DNA of 64,000 bases from Agrobacterium tumefaciens_K (GTDB lineage: Bacteria; Pseudomonadota; Alphaproteobacteria; Rhizobiales; Rhizobiaceae): NCBI RefSeq assembly GCF_031801495.1, contig NZ_JAOEGC010000001.1, positions 1,984,001-2,048,000 of the forward strand, written 5' to 3'. Shown here one piece after another: positions 1 through 9,063 of the stretch. Made by a program: the position numbers and the translations under genes. Numbering within the stretch: the first letter of the stretch is position 1; every line of letters begins with the position of its first letter. The notes below the pieces were generated by a model. It was not told where the DNA came from. It worked only from the letters and a program-made list of their open reading frames with translations, and ran no database searches.

Positions 1-477
1 AACGAGGCGGAAGTCAATCTTCTGTTCGATGACGGCAGCCGTTATCCGCAGCACGGGCGTCTGTTGTTCTCCGAAGCTGCTGTTGACGCGACGACCGGTC
101 AGGTTACGCTGCGCGGTGAGTTCCCCAACCCGAACGGCGATCTGCTGCCGGGCATGTATGTCCGCGTCCAGATCCAGCAGGGCATCCAAAAGGCGGCATT
201 CGCCGTTCCCCAGCAGGCGGTTCAGCGTGATGCGGGCGGTCAGGCAAGCGTGCTTGTCGTTAACGCCGAAGATACCGTAGAGCAGCGCCGCGTCAGCGTC
301 GGCCGTGCCATAGGCGATCGCTGGGTGATTTCTGAAGGCCTCAAGAATGGTGATCGGGTTGTTGCCGAAGGCTTCCAGAAGACGGCGCCCGGCGCGAAGG
401 TTAAGCCCGAAGCCTGGACGGAAGCCGGTGACGCCGCGCCCGCGACCGCAGATGCGGCGCCCGCCGCCAAGCAGTAA
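1..477 (+). CDS. acrA: RND efflux periplasmic adaptor subunit, C-terminal part
   Basis: This is the 3' end of a membrane fusion protein (HlyD/AcrA family); the reading frame is open from base 1, so the start lies outside the window. In this family the protein links an inner-membrane RND pump to an outer-membrane channel. The visible 158 residues cover the beta-barrel and membrane-proximal domains, including the family-typical stretch NPNGDLLPGMYVRV, and end in an Ala/Pro-rich tail. The RND pump gene starts 11 bases after its stop, so the two are one operon. The symbol rests on the acrA-acrB-acrR order known from Agrobacterium; other MexA-like names would also fit. Confidence 0.9.
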   Translation, partial: NEAEVNLLFDDGSRYPQHGRLLFSEAAVDATTGQVTLRGEFPNPNGDLLPGMYVRVQIQQGIQKAAFAVPQQAVQRDAGGQASVLVVNAEDTVEQRRVSVGRAIGDRWVISEGLKNGDRVVAEGFQKTAPGAKVKPEAWTEAGDAAPATADAAPAAKQ

Positions 478-488
478 GGACTGGCTTC

Positions 489-3400
489 ATGGCACGCTTT
501 TTTATCGATCGCCCGATTTTCGCATGGGTCGTTGCGATTTTCATCATGCTGGCGGGTTTGCTCGCCATTCCCATGCTGCCGATTGCGCAATATCCGAATG
601 TTGCGCCGCCGCAAATCTCCGTGTCCACGACCTATCCCGGCGCGTCACCCGAAGACATTTATCAAAGCGTCACGCGTCCTATCGAGGAGGAGCTGAACGG
701 CGTTCCCGGCCTCATCTATTTCGAGTCGACCTCGGAATCCTCGGGCCGTATCTCCATCAACGTCACCTTCGCGCCCGGCACGAATATCGGCGAGGCGCAG
801 GTTGAAGTTCAGAACCGCATCGCCCGCGTCGAGCCACGCCTGCCGCAGGCCGTGACGCAGCAGGGTATGCGTGTCGAGCAGGCGGGTACCGCGTTTCTGA
901 TGATGGTGGCTCTCACCTCCGTCGACGGCAATACGGATGCCATTGGCCTTGGCGACTATCTCAGCCGTAACGTGGTCGGTGAAATCCGCCGTGTTCCGGG
1001 TGTCGGCAGTGCACAGCTCTTTGCGACGCAGCGCTCCATGCGTATCTGGATGGACCCGGACAAGATGCTTGGCCTCGGGTTGACCTCGTCGGATGTCATC
1101 AATTCCATCCAGGCGCAGAACTCCCAGGTCGCGGCAGGCCGCATCGGCGCATCTCCGAACCCGATTGGCCAGCAGATATCGGCGACCGTCAACGTGCAGG
1201 GCCAGCTGACGTCTCCGGAGGAATTCGGCTCCATCGTGCTGCGCGCCAATCCCGATGGCTCGTCCGTCCGGTTGCGTGACGTGGCACGCGTCGAGGTCGG
1301 TGGCGAAAGCTACAACTTCTCGAGTCGCCTGAACGGCAAGCCCAGCGCCGCGATCGGCGTTCAGCTTTCACCGACAGGCAATGCGTTGCAGACGTCCGAG
1401 GGCGTCAAGGCGACCATGGAGGAGCTGTCGCGGTATTTCCCGCCGGGCATCGAGTACGAAGTCCCCTACGATACGAGCCCGTTCGTCAAGGTGTCCATCG
1501 AGAAGGTGATCCACACCCTGATCGAGGCGATGATCCTCGTCTTCGTGGTGATGTTCCTCTTTCTACAGAACATCCGCTACACCATCATTCCAACGCTGGT
1601 GGTGCCCGTGGCGCTACTCGGCACCTGCGCGGTCATGTTCGTATCGGGATTCTCGATCAACGTGTTGACCATGTTCGCCATGGTTCTGGCCATCGGTATT
1701 CTCGTGGATGACGCCATCGTCGTGGTGGAGAACGTCGAGCGCATCATGGCGGAGGAGCATCTTTCGCCAAAGGAAGCGACACGCAAGGCAATGGGCCAGA
1801 TTTCCGGCGCCATCATCGGTATCACGCTGGTTCTGACGGCGGTGTTCGTGCCCATGGCCTTTTTCCCGGGCGCGGTCGGCATCATCTATCAGCAGTTCAG
1901 TCTGACGATGGTGGTTTCGATCCTGTTCTCGGGCTTTCTTGCGTTGTCGTTGACACCGGCACTCTGCGCGACCTTCCTGAAACCGATCAAGGGTGGACAT
2001 CACGAGAAGAAAGGTTTCTTCGGCTGGTTCAACCGTAATTTCGACAAGGCGTCGCATGGCTATTCGTCATCGGTGGGGTCGATCATCAAGCGGTCCGGCC
2101 GTTTCATGGTCATCTATCTGGCGCTGCTGGCCGGCCTTGGCTGGACCTATGTGCAATTGCCGACCTCGTTCCTGCCGAATGAAGACCAGGGTTACCTGAT
2201 CGTTGACATCCAGGCGCCTTCCGAAGCCAGCAGCGAGCGTACGCTCCAGACCATCGAGCAGATCGAAAAGATCTTCATGGCGGAGAAGGCTGTCGAACGC
2301 GTGATCGCGATCAGCGGCTTCTCGTTCTCGGGGTCCGGCCAGAACGCGGGTCTTGCCTTTGCGACGCTCAAGGACTGGAGTGAACGTGGTCCGGAAGATT
2401 CTGCCGCTGCAATTTCTGCGCGCATCAATGGCAAGCTCTGGGGTCTTCCCGACGCCATGTCATTCGCGCTCTCGCCGCCGCCCATTCAGGGTCTCGGTAA
2501 CTCCAGCGGCTTCACGTTCCGACTGCAGGACCGCTCCGGTGCTGGCCAGACGGCGCTCAGTGCCGCGGGTGCGCAGCTTATGGCTGCTGCCGCAAAAAGT
2601 CCGGTACTGGCGGGTCTTCGCATCGAGGGCATGCCTGACTCCGCTCAGGTCAACCTCATCATCGACCGCGAAAAAGCCAACACGTTTGGCGTAGCGTTCA
2701 GTGACATCAATGCGACGATCTCCGCGAACATGGGTTCGTCCTATGTCAACGACTTCCCTAATGCTGGCCGCATGCAGCGCGTGACGGTTCAGGCCGAGCA
2801 GGGGCAGCGTATGAAGACCGAGGATCTGTTGAACCTCAACGTGCGTAACGCCAATGGCGGCATGGTGCCGATGGCCGCATTCGCTTCTGTGGAATGGGTG
2901 CGCGGTCCGTCTCAGGTGGTTGGCTATAACGGCTATCCGTCCATCCGCATCAGCGGTCAGTCGGGTCCGGGATATTCGTCCGGTGATGCCATCGCGGAGA
3001 TGGAACGCCTTGCAGGTGAACTGCCCACCGGCTTCGGCTTCGAGTGGACGGGTCAGTCGTTGCAGGAAATCCAGTCGGGTTCGCAGGCTCCTGCCCTGAT
3101 CGGCCTCAGCGTTCTGTTTGTCTTCCTGCTGCTGGCGGCACTCTACGAAAGCTGGTCCATTCCGCTCGCGGTCATGCTCGTGGTGCCGCTAGGCGTCATC
3201 GGCTCGGTCGCTGCCGTGATGATGCGTGGCATGTCCAACGACGTCTACTTCATGGTGGGGCTCATAGCCATCATCGGCCTGTCCGCAAAGAACGCTATCC
3301 TCATCATCGAGTTTGCCAAGGATTTGCGGGCAGAAGGAAAATCCACCTATGATGCCACGGTTGAAGCGGCGCATCTGCGCTTCCGCCCCATCCTCATGAC

Positions 3401-3623
3401 GTCGCTGGCCTTCTCTCTTGGCGTGTTGCCCATGGCAATCGCGTCGGGCGCCAGCGCCGCCAGCCAGAACGCGATTGGTACCGGCGTTCTGGGTGGGATG
3501 ATCTCCGCGACGATCCTTGCGATCTTCTTCGTGCCGGTCTTCTTCGTCTTCATCATGAATCTTTTCGCGGGACGACGGAAGGACAGGGAGGTCGCTGCTG
3601 ACGCGGTGTCGCCAGCAGAGTAG
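489..3623 (+). CDS. acrB: RND multidrug efflux permease (AcrB/MexB type)
   Basis: Full-length hydrophobe/amphiphile efflux-1 pump of 1044 residues, the usual size for AcrB. It is an inner-membrane proton/drug antiporter that works as a trimer. The N-terminus (MARFFIDRPIFAWV) is typical and is followed by a large periplasmic loop, a transmembrane block, a second periplasmic loop and a final transmembrane block. The proton-relay aspartates lie in GILVDDAIVVVENV near residues 405-407 and the matching lysine in GLSAKNAILIIEFAKD near residue 932, so the pump looks active. No outer-membrane channel gene follows, so it probably borrows a TolC-like protein encoded elsewhere. A TetR regulator follows on the same strand. 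Confidence 0.95.
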   Translation: MARFFIDRPIFAWVVAIFIMLAGLLAIPMLPIAQYPNVAPPQISVSTTYPGASPEDIYQSVTRPIEEELNGVPGLIYFESTSESSGRISINVTFAPGTNIGEAQVEVQNRIARVEPRLPQAVTQQGMRVEQAGTAFLMMVALTSVDGNTDAIGLGDYLSRNVVGEIRRVPGVGSAQLFATQRSMRIWMDPDKMLGLGLTSSDVINSIQAQNSQVAAGRIGASPNPIGQQISATVNVQGQLTSPEEFGSIVLRANPDGSSVRLRDVARVEVGGESYNFSSRLNGKPSAAIGVQLSPTGNALQTSEGVKATMEELSRYFPPGIEYEVPYDTSPFVKVSIEKVIHTLIEAMILVFVVMFLFLQNIRYTIIPTLVVPVALLGTCAVMFVSGFSINVLTMFAMVLAIGILVDDAIVVVENVERIMAEEHLSPKEATRKAMGQISGAIIGITLVLTAVFVPMAFFPGAVGIIYQQFSLTMVVSILFSGFLALSLTPALCATFLKPIKGGHHEKKGFFGWFNRNFDKASHGYSSSVGSIIKRSGRFMVIYLALLAGLGWTYVQLPTSFLPNEDQGYLIVDIQAPSEASSERTLQTIEQIEKIFMAEKAVERVIAISGFSFSGSGQNAGLAFATLKDWSERGPEDSAAAISARINGKLWGLPDAMSFALSPPPIQGLGNSSGFTFRLQDRSGAGQTALSAAGAQLMAAAAKSPVLAGLRIEGMPDSAQVNLIIDREKANTFGVAFSDINATISANMGSSYVNDFPNAGRMQRVTVQAEQGQRMKTEDLLNLNVRNANGGMVPMAAFASVEWVRGPSQVVGYNGYPSIRISGQSGPGYSSGDAIAEMERLAGELPTGFGFEWTGQSLQEIQSGSQAPALIGLSVLFVFLLLAALYESWSIPLAVMLVVPLGVIGSVAAVMMRGMSNDVYFMVGLIAIIGLSAKNAILIIEFAKDLRAEGKSTYDATVEAAHLRFRPILMTSLAFSLGVLPMAIASGASAASQNAIGTGVLGGMISATILAIFFVPVFFVFIMNLFAGRRKDREVAADAVSPAE

Positions 3624-3674
3624 AAACGGTTGCAAGGCGGACCGGTCATCCCGGTTGGCGACGGTCATAGGAGC

Positions 3675-3766
3675 ATCCCCGGCAGTGGCATTGTACGCTT
3701 CAGCCGGGGATTGCGGTGGAACGAAGAAACAGCGCATTGACGTATCTGGTGTCATGACCAGTTTTT
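3675..3766 (+). promoter_or_regulatory. Inverted repeats in the acrB-acrR leader
   Basis: The 202-base gap between acrB and acrR holds two dyads. A 9-bp inverted repeat ATCCCCGGC/GCCGGGGAT lies at 3675-3683 and 3713-3721. A shorter one, CTGGT-GTCATG-ACCAG, lies at 3746-3761 and is followed directly by TTTTT. The second could be a weak terminator or attenuator, or a TetR-family operator for autoregulation. The sequence does not decide between these. Confidence 0.35.
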
Positions 3767-3825
3767 CAGGTGAAAGAAAGTGCGGCGCGAAAAAGCGCCG
3801 TGTTTATGATGAAGGAGGCATGGAG

Positions 3826-4449
3826 ATGCGCAGGACCAAGGCTGAGGCAGAAGAAACCCGTCAGGCTATTCTTGCTGCGGCGGAACTGGTTTTCTTCAAG
3901 AAAGGCGTAGCCAACAGTTCGCTGGATGAAGTCGCGGCCGCTGCCGGAGTGACGCGCGGCGCAATCTACTGGCATTTTTCCAGCAAGGTCGATCTTTTCC
4001 TCGGTCTGTATCAATCGGTCGCACTGCCGGAGGCCGACCTTCTCGACCTCGGTGATCCCGATCTGACCGGCAACGAACTTTTCGTATTGCTGGAGCAGGG
4101 GGCGTGCAACTGGCTGGCTCTGCTCGCCACGGACGAACAACGCCAGCGCATCATGACCATTACATTGCGGACCAACTATTCCGATGAGTTCGCGCCTGTC
4201 CTGCGGGCGCAGGAGGAACTGGACAAGCTCCATAAGGATCTGCTCAAGGCGGCCTTTCGGCGTCTGGAAGCAGAAGGCGCCTTCAACGCAAACTGGACGG
4301 CCGAATCGGCATTCGGCGCAATCTACTGGCTGATAAAGGGTATGTGTTCCGACTGGCTTCTGTTCGGTAAACAGTTCGATCTGGCGAAGGAGGGGGCCGA
4401 GGCAGTGCATCGTCTCCTGAAGAGTTTTCGGCGTTTTCCCGATGCGTGA
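3826..4449 (+). CDS. acrR: TetR/AcrR family transcriptional regulator of the efflux operon
   Basis: A 207-residue TetR-family repressor. The N-terminal helix-turn-helix is clear (SLDEVAAAAGVTRGAIYWHFSS, here given in part as AAAAGVTRGAIYWHF), followed by an all-helical ligand domain like those of AcrR and TtgR. In this family drug binding releases the protein from the pump promoter. The start at 3826 is chosen because AAGGAGG at 3812-3818 sits 7 bases ahead; an ATG at 3820 is too close, and a longer in-frame ORF from 3655 lacks a ribosome site. It follows acrB on the same strand after about 200 bases with dyads, consistent with an acrABR-type arrangement. Confidence 0.88.
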   Translation: MRRTKAEAEETRQAILAAAELVFFKKGVANSSLDEVAAAAGVTRGAIYWHFSSKVDLFLGLYQSVALPEADLLDLGDPDLTGNELFVLLEQGACNWLALLATDEQRQRIMTITLRTNYSDEFAPVLRAQEELDKLHKDLLKAAFRRLEAEGAFNANWTAESAFGAIYWLIKGMCSDWLLFGKQFDLAKEGAEAVHRLLKSFRRFPDA

Positions 4450-4724
4450 CCACGCTTCAGGCGTGTGAATATCAGTGCGGCAGCCTGCATCTTGCGCTCG
4501 TTGACGGTATTCCCACTCATTCCTCTGTTGGTAAGACGAAGCCAACCCGGCTCATCGGGTTGAACGGACCTTTCCGCCGCATCGACCGGATAGCGGTGAT
4601 AAACGAAGGGGTGGGTAGACTTTCCTGTTCAAATTTCAGTGTATTTGAACGGGCTAAACAAATTTGCTTTACGTACCTCAAAACGGACGCTAGCTTCTTT
4701 CCTGAGCTTTGGGAGGAGTTCGCA

Positions 4725-4784
4725 ATGTCCGATACGCTGAAGATTGAAATGCATGGATCACCTGTCTGTTGCAGCAGACGGTGA
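4725..4784 (+). CDS. Short leader ORF (19 aa) in frame with the downstream ATPase
   Basis: A 19-codon ORF with a strong ribosome site (GGGAGGAG at about 4711-4718) ends in TGA at 4782-4784. The ATPase ATG comes 6 bases later, in the same frame, and has no good ribosome site of its own. The peptide starts MSDTLKIEMHGS and ends CCSRR. It may be a leader peptide that couples translation into the ATPase, or the original N-terminus interrupted by an opal stop. The 275 bases between acrR and this ORF show no other gene and presumably hold the operon promoter. Confidence 0.4.
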   Translation: MSDTLKIEMHGSPVCCSRR

Positions 4785-4790
4785 CGCCGT

Positions 4791-6314
4791 ATGGCTTTTT
4801 CTGATGAATTTTCCGTGCCGCCTGTCGTTGAAACTGTCGGGTTGTCGAAGTCGTTCGGACCTGTACAGGTTCTGAGGGATATCAGCTTTCAGGTCCGCGC
4901 CGGCGAGGTTCACGCCATCATTGGCGAGAATGGCGCCGGCAAGTCGACGCTGATGAAGCTGCTTGCAGGCAACGAAAAGCTGACCTCCGGTGAAATGAGG
5001 ATCGATGGCGAAGCGGTTTCCCTTGCGGGGCCGGTCGATGCGGAGCATCGCGGCATCGTCCTGGTGCATCAGGAAATCCTGCTCGCGCCAGACCTGACTG
5101 TGGCCCAGAACATCTATCTGGGGCGCGAACTGCTGAAAGGCCCGGTCGTCGATGATGGCGCAATGCGTGCCGGCGCGCGGGATGCAATCCGGGAGCTCGG
5201 TGGAGATATCGACCCCGATGCCATCGTTGGCAGCCTGTCGATTGCGCAACGCCAGCTTGTTCAGATCGCCCGCGTTCTGCTCGTTCCCCACCGTGTCGTC
5301 ATTTTCGACGAGCCGACCGCCAGCCTCACGCCGGTCGAAACCGATGCGCTGCTGAACGTCATCCGTGATATCCGCGCCAAGGGTGTCGCTGTTCTTTATA
5401 TCTCTCATCGCCTGCCCGAAGTGAAGGACATTGCCGATCGTGTCACCGTGCTGCGGGATGGCAGGCTGGTAGCCTCGCATATGGCGCAAGACCTGCAACC
5501 AGCCGATATGGCCCGTCTGATGGTCGGTCGCGACGTTGCGAAACTCTATCCCGACCGCGTGGCGGCGGAAGAACGGGAAACGGTTCTGGAAGCGGAGCAT
5601 TTCGCCGTACCCGGTTACGTTACGGATGCCTCGTTCCGTCTCCACAAAGGCGAAATCCTTGGTTTTGCCGGTCTTGTCGGGGCTGGCCGTACAGAATTGA
5701 TGGAGGGGGTACTCGGCCTCCGTCCGGGGCGGGGCACGGTTCGACATCTCGGCACGCCGGTGCATTTCACGAAGGCGGAGGACAGTCTGGCGGCTGGCAT
5801 CGTCTATCTCAGCGAGGATCGCAAGGGGAAAGGGCTGCTCCTCACCAAGGACCTGCGCATCAACCTCACGCTCGCCTCGTTGAAGCGATTCAGCAGCTTT
5901 TTCCGTATCGATAAAAATCGGGAAGACGCGGCCTTGGATGATGCCGTGCGTGATTTCGATATCCGCACAGGCCGTAAGGATCTGCTCGCTGGCCAGCTGT
6001 CCGGTGGCAACCAGCAGAAGCTGCTTCTCGCCAAGATGATGCTTCTCGATCCGTCCATCGTCATCATCGACGAGCCGACGCGTGGCATAGACATCGGCAC
6101 CAAGGAACAGATCTACCGCTTCATAGCGAAGCTTGCGGAGGAGGGGCGGTCGATCATCGTCGTCTCGTCGGAAATGCCTGAACTGATCGGCATATGTGAC
6201 CGTATCCTCGTCATGCGCTCAGGCCAGATCGCAGGCGAGGTCAGCGGGGAACGGATGACGGAAAACGATATCGTGGCGCTGGCAACCGGCGTTCATACGG
6301 AAAAGGTTGCTTGA
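4791..6314 (+). CDS. Sugar ABC importer, duplicated ATP-binding subunit (RbsA type)
   Basis: A 507-residue protein with two fused ABC domains, the layout of RbsA, XylG and MglA. The first half has Walker A GENGAGKST near residue 45, a signature-like SIAQRQLVQIARVLL stretch and Walker B VVIFDEPTASL. The second half has a degenerate Walker A (GLVGAGRTE), an intact signature LSGGNQQK and Walker B IVIIDEPTRGID, as usual for the family. It powers import of a monosaccharide at the cytoplasmic face. The permease and binding-protein genes follow at once. The substrate cannot be read from the sequence. The start is weak because no clear ribosome site precedes it (see the leader ORF). Confidence 0.92.
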   Translation: MAFSDEFSVPPVVETVGLSKSFGPVQVLRDISFQVRAGEVHAIIGENGAGKSTLMKLLAGNEKLTSGEMRIDGEAVSLAGPVDAEHRGIVLVHQEILLAPDLTVAQNIYLGRELLKGPVVDDGAMRAGARDAIRELGGDIDPDAIVGSLSIAQRQLVQIARVLLVPHRVVIFDEPTASLTPVETDALLNVIRDIRAKGVAVLYISHRLPEVKDIADRVTVLRDGRLVASHMAQDLQPADMARLMVGRDVAKLYPDRVAAEERETVLEAEHFAVPGYVTDASFRLHKGEILGFAGLVGAGRTELMEGVLGLRPGRGTVRHLGTPVHFTKAEDSLAAGIVYLSEDRKGKGLLLTKDLRINLTLASLKRFSSFFRIDKNREDAALDDAVRDFDIRTGRKDLLAGQLSGGNQQKLLLAKMMLLDPSIVIIDEPTRGIDIGTKEQIYRFIAKLAEEGRSIIVVSSEMPELIGICDRILVMRSGQIAGEVSGERMTENDIVALATGVHTEKVA

Positions 6315-6322
6315 GGGGGAAC

Positions 6323-7324
6323 ATGAACGAGGCCGCAATCGAAAAAGGCAAAACGCCGAAAACCTCGAAGGACTGGGATCTGCGCGCCGTCGCGCCATTC
6401 GTGGCGCTTGCGCTGCTGCTTGTGCTCGGCACCATCGCCAATCCAAATTTCATCGGTATCGACAACCTTCTGAATGTCGTGACCCGTAGCGCCTTCATTG
6501 CCATCATCGCGCTTGGCGCAACATACGTCATCACCTCTGGCGGGCTTGATCTCTCCGTCGGTGCCATGGTCGCTTTCGTCGCCAGTCTGATGATCCTGTT
6601 CATGAACAGCGGGGCGATCGCCAATCCGCTGCTGATGCTGGTGGCCGCCATGGCGCTTGCTGTCGCCATCGGTGCGGCCTGTGGTCTGGCGAACGGCCTT
6701 ATCACCACCATCGGGCGTATCGAGCCGTTCATCGCCACGCTTGGCACCATGGGTATCTATCGCGGGCTTACCACATGGCTGTCGCAGGGGGGCGCGATCA
6801 CGCTGCGGAACCCGGAAATCCAGACGCTTTATCGTCCCGTTTATTTCGGCAGCGTCTTTGGCGTGCCGGTGCCGGTCATCGTCATTTTCGTCACCGCTGC
6901 CATCGCCGCCTTCGTTCTTTATCGTACCCGTTACGGCCGGCATCTGATCGCCGTCGGCTCGAGCGAGGACGTGGCGCGTTATTCCGGTATCTCGGTCGCC
7001 CGTGTGCGCACCATCGCCTATGTCGTGCAGGGGCTCTGTGTCGCGGTTGCCGTGCTGCTCTACGTGCCGCGGCTTGCCTCGACATCGGCCACGACCGGCA
7101 TGCTGTGGGAGTTGCAGGCCATCACGGCCGTCGTTGTCGGCGGGACCGCGCTCAGGGGTGGCGTCGGGCGGATCTGGGGTACGATCTGCGGGGCCTTCAT
7201 TCTGGAGATCGTCGGCAACATCATGATCCTGTCGAACTTCGTCAGCGAATATCTGATCGGCGCCATCCAGGGGGCCATCATCATCATCGCCATGCTGGTG
7301 CAGCGTTCGCTCAGTCGAAGGTAG
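6323..7324 (+). CDS. Sugar ABC importer permease (RbsC type)
   Basis: A 333-residue, strongly hydrophobic permease of the BPD_transp_2 (RbsC/AraH) family, with about 8-10 membrane segments. The family motif is seen as TSGGLDLSVGAMVAF, and a second typical stretch VVVGGTALRGGVGRIWGT lies near the C-terminus. The start at 6323 follows GAGGGGGA by 2 bases; a TTG at 6311 overlapping the ATPase stop is in frame but less likely. It forms the membrane channel for the ATPase encoded upstream and the binding protein downstream. Confidence 0.92.
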   Translation: MNEAAIEKGKTPKTSKDWDLRAVAPFVALALLLVLGTIANPNFIGIDNLLNVVTRSAFIAIIALGATYVITSGGLDLSVGAMVAFVASLMILFMNSGAIANPLLMLVAAMALAVAIGAACGLANGLITTIGRIEPFIATLGTMGIYRGLTTWLSQGGAITLRNPEIQTLYRPVYFGSVFGVPVPVIVIFVTAAIAAFVLYRTRYGRHLIAVGSSEDVARYSGISVARVRTIAYVVQGLCVAVAVLLYVPRLASTSATTGMLWELQAITAVVVGGTALRGGVGRIWGTICGAFILEIVGNIMILSNFVSEYLIGAIQGAIIIIAMLVQRSLSRR

Positions 7325-7414
7325 CGGGGCGGCATCAGGACATTCGGCCGCGCAGTGTTGGGGCAGGCGCGGTTTACCGAGGAGGAATGCCCCGGTCTTG
7401 GGAGGAGAAAGACT

Positions 7415-8368
7415 ATGCGTAGAAAATTCATCGGCGTGGCCTTTGCCGCGCTGGCTGTGGCTTTTGCCGGTTCGGTGCAGGCGCAGGACAAGAAGGTCAC
7501 CATCGGCGTATCCATTCCGGCAGCGGACCATGGCTGGACGGCTGGCGTCGTCTACCATGCCGAGCGTGTGGCGAAGCTGCTGATGGCGGAACATCCGGGG
7601 CTGAACGTCATCGTCAAGACATCACCTGATGCCGCCAATCAGGCGAACGCGCTTCAGGATCTCGCCGTGCAGGGGCTGGATGCGCTTGTCGTCCTGCCGT
7701 CCGACCCCGATCCGCTGGTCAACGCTATCAAGGAAATCAAGGACAAGGGCACTTTCGTTGCCCTCGTCGACCGCGCACCCAGCGTCAACGACAATTCGAT
7801 CCGCGATCTCTACGTGGCGGGCAACAATCCCGCACTTGGGCAGGTTGCGGGTGAGTACATCAAGAAGACGACACCCGACGCCGAAGTGGTGGTCATCCGC
7901 GGTCTGCCGATCCCGATCGATCAGCAGCGTCAGGATGGCTTTGACAAGGGTATCGCCGGATCGAACGTGAAGGTTCTCGACCGTCAGTACGGCAACTGGA
8001 ACCGTGACGACGCCTTCCGCGTCATGCAGGACTACCTGACCAAGTACAAGAAGATCGACGTGGTCTGGTGTCAGGATGACGACATGGCGATTGGCGTGCT
8101 TCAGGCCATCGAGCAGGCCAAGCGCACCGATATCCAGTACATCGTCGCGGGTGCCGGCTCCAAGGACATGATCAAGAAGGTCATGGACGGCGACAAGCTG
8201 GTGCCGGTCGATGTGCTTTATCCGCCAGCGATGGTGGCGACCGCCATGGAACTGACGGCCGGTCATTTCTACGATCAGGTGCCGGTCAGCGGCGAGTACA
8301 TTCTCGACGCCACGTTGATCACCAAGGAGAATGCCGAGCAGTTCTACTTCCCGGATTCACCATTCTGA
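7415..8368 (+). CDS. Sugar ABC importer periplasmic binding protein (RbsB/LacI fold)
   Basis: A 317-residue Peripla_BP_4 protein with a clear signal peptide (MRRKFIGVAFAALAVAFAG, cleavage after VQA). The mature part starts with the typical KVTIGVSIPAADHGW strand and contains the DPLVNAIKEIKDKG and DRAPS segments of the RbsB fold. It would bind a pentose or hexose in the periplasm and deliver it to the permease. The start at 7415 follows GGAGGAG at 7401-7407. It is the last gene of the operon and is followed by a strong terminator. The ligand is unknown. Confidence 0.92.
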   Translation: MRRKFIGVAFAALAVAFAGSVQAQDKKVTIGVSIPAADHGWTAGVVYHAERVAKLLMAEHPGLNVIVKTSPDAANQANALQDLAVQGLDALVVLPSDPDPLVNAIKEIKDKGTFVALVDRAPSVNDNSIRDLYVAGNNPALGQVAGEYIKKTTPDAEVVVIRGLPIPIDQQRQDGFDKGIAGSNVKVLDRQYGNWNRDDAFRVMQDYLTKYKKIDVVWCQDDDMAIGVLQAIEQAKRTDIQYIVAGAGSKDMIKKVMDGDKLVPVDVLYPPAMVATAMELTAGHFYDQVPVSGEYILDATLITKENAEQFYFPDSPF

Positions 8369-8390
8369 TAGAACCTCATGCCGAACGGAA

Positions 8391-8420
8391 AACGCCCGCT
8401 CATCCAGCGGGCGTTTTTGT
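8391..8420 (+). terminator. Rho-independent terminator of the sugar ABC operon
   Basis: A perfect 10-bp stem AACGCCCGCT/AGCGGGCGTT with a 5-base loop is followed by TTTGTT, 22 bases after the binding-protein stop. Confidence 0.9.
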
Positions 8421-8516
8421 TGCCGCTCACATGATCTTTGCTTGACGAGAGCGCTACCCATCCGGCACGTCGAAGCCGCAAGAAGGGCGGGATTCGCCTG
8501 GAACAAGAGTGAGCGA

Positions 8517-8954
8517 ATGACCGGTCTGGCAGTTTATGCAGGTTTGTTTCTGACCGCCTTCATCGCGGCGACGATCATGCCCATGCAATCCGAAGCGGCC
8601 CTTGCCGGGCTGATCGTGCTCAAATCGCATCCGGTCTGGCTGCTGGTGGCGGTGGCAAGCATCGGCAATGTCGCAGGCTCCTTCGTCAACTGGCTGCTGG
8701 GGCGCGGCATAGAACGTTTCCGGGACAGGCGCTGGTTTCCGGTGAAGCCCGAGGCGCTGGAGCGCGCGCAGAGCTGGTATCGGCGTTACGGGAAATGGTC
8801 GCTGCTCCTGAGCTGGATGCCGCTGATCGGCGATCCGCTGACGGTTGCAGCGGGCATCATGAAGGAGCCGCTGCCGGTTTTTCTACTGCTCGTCACACTT
8901 GCCAAGGTCGGGCGGTATGTCATTCTGGCGCTGATTACACTGAATTTCATCTGA
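8517..8954 (+). CDS. YqaA/DedA-related small membrane protein
   Basis: A 145-residue membrane protein resembling the YqaA branch of the DedA/SNARE-associated family. It starts with a hydrophobic helix (GLAVYAGLFLTAFIAATI), carries the GNVAGSFVNWLLGRGIERF stretch typical of YqaA, and then the SWMPLIGDPLTVAAGIM segment, corresponding to the polar re-entrant motif of DedA proteins. DedA relatives act as lipid scramblases or flippases; the role of the YqaA branch is not settled. It stands alone between a terminator and a convergent gene. The start at 8517 is set by similarity; the longer ORF overlaps the terminator. Confidence 0.82.
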   Translation: MTGLAVYAGLFLTAFIAATIMPMQSEAALAGLIVLKSHPVWLLVAVASIGNVAGSFVNWLLGRGIERFRDRRWFPVKPEALERAQSWYRRYGKWSLLLSWMPLIGDPLTVAAGIMKEPLPVFLLLVTLAKVGRYVILALITLNFI

Positions 8955-9063
8955 GGCGCGAAAGAAGACCGGCACCTCTCATCCGTCGTACCGGACGAGA
9001 TCCCGCATCCCGCAGCCATCCCGGCGCGCAACCGGGGTGACGGGTGCAAAAATTCACTTGTAA

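Noticed and set aside
240..805. Several ORFs of 75-152 residues overlapping acrA and the acrB start
   Set aside because: They are Arg/His/Pro-rich shadows of the efflux genes, without ribosome sites or family features.
6293..7594. A 433-residue reverse ORF under the sugar permease
   Set aside because: Its composition (Asp, Arg, His, Gly runs) is typical of an antisense shadow; the forward permease has full family motifs.
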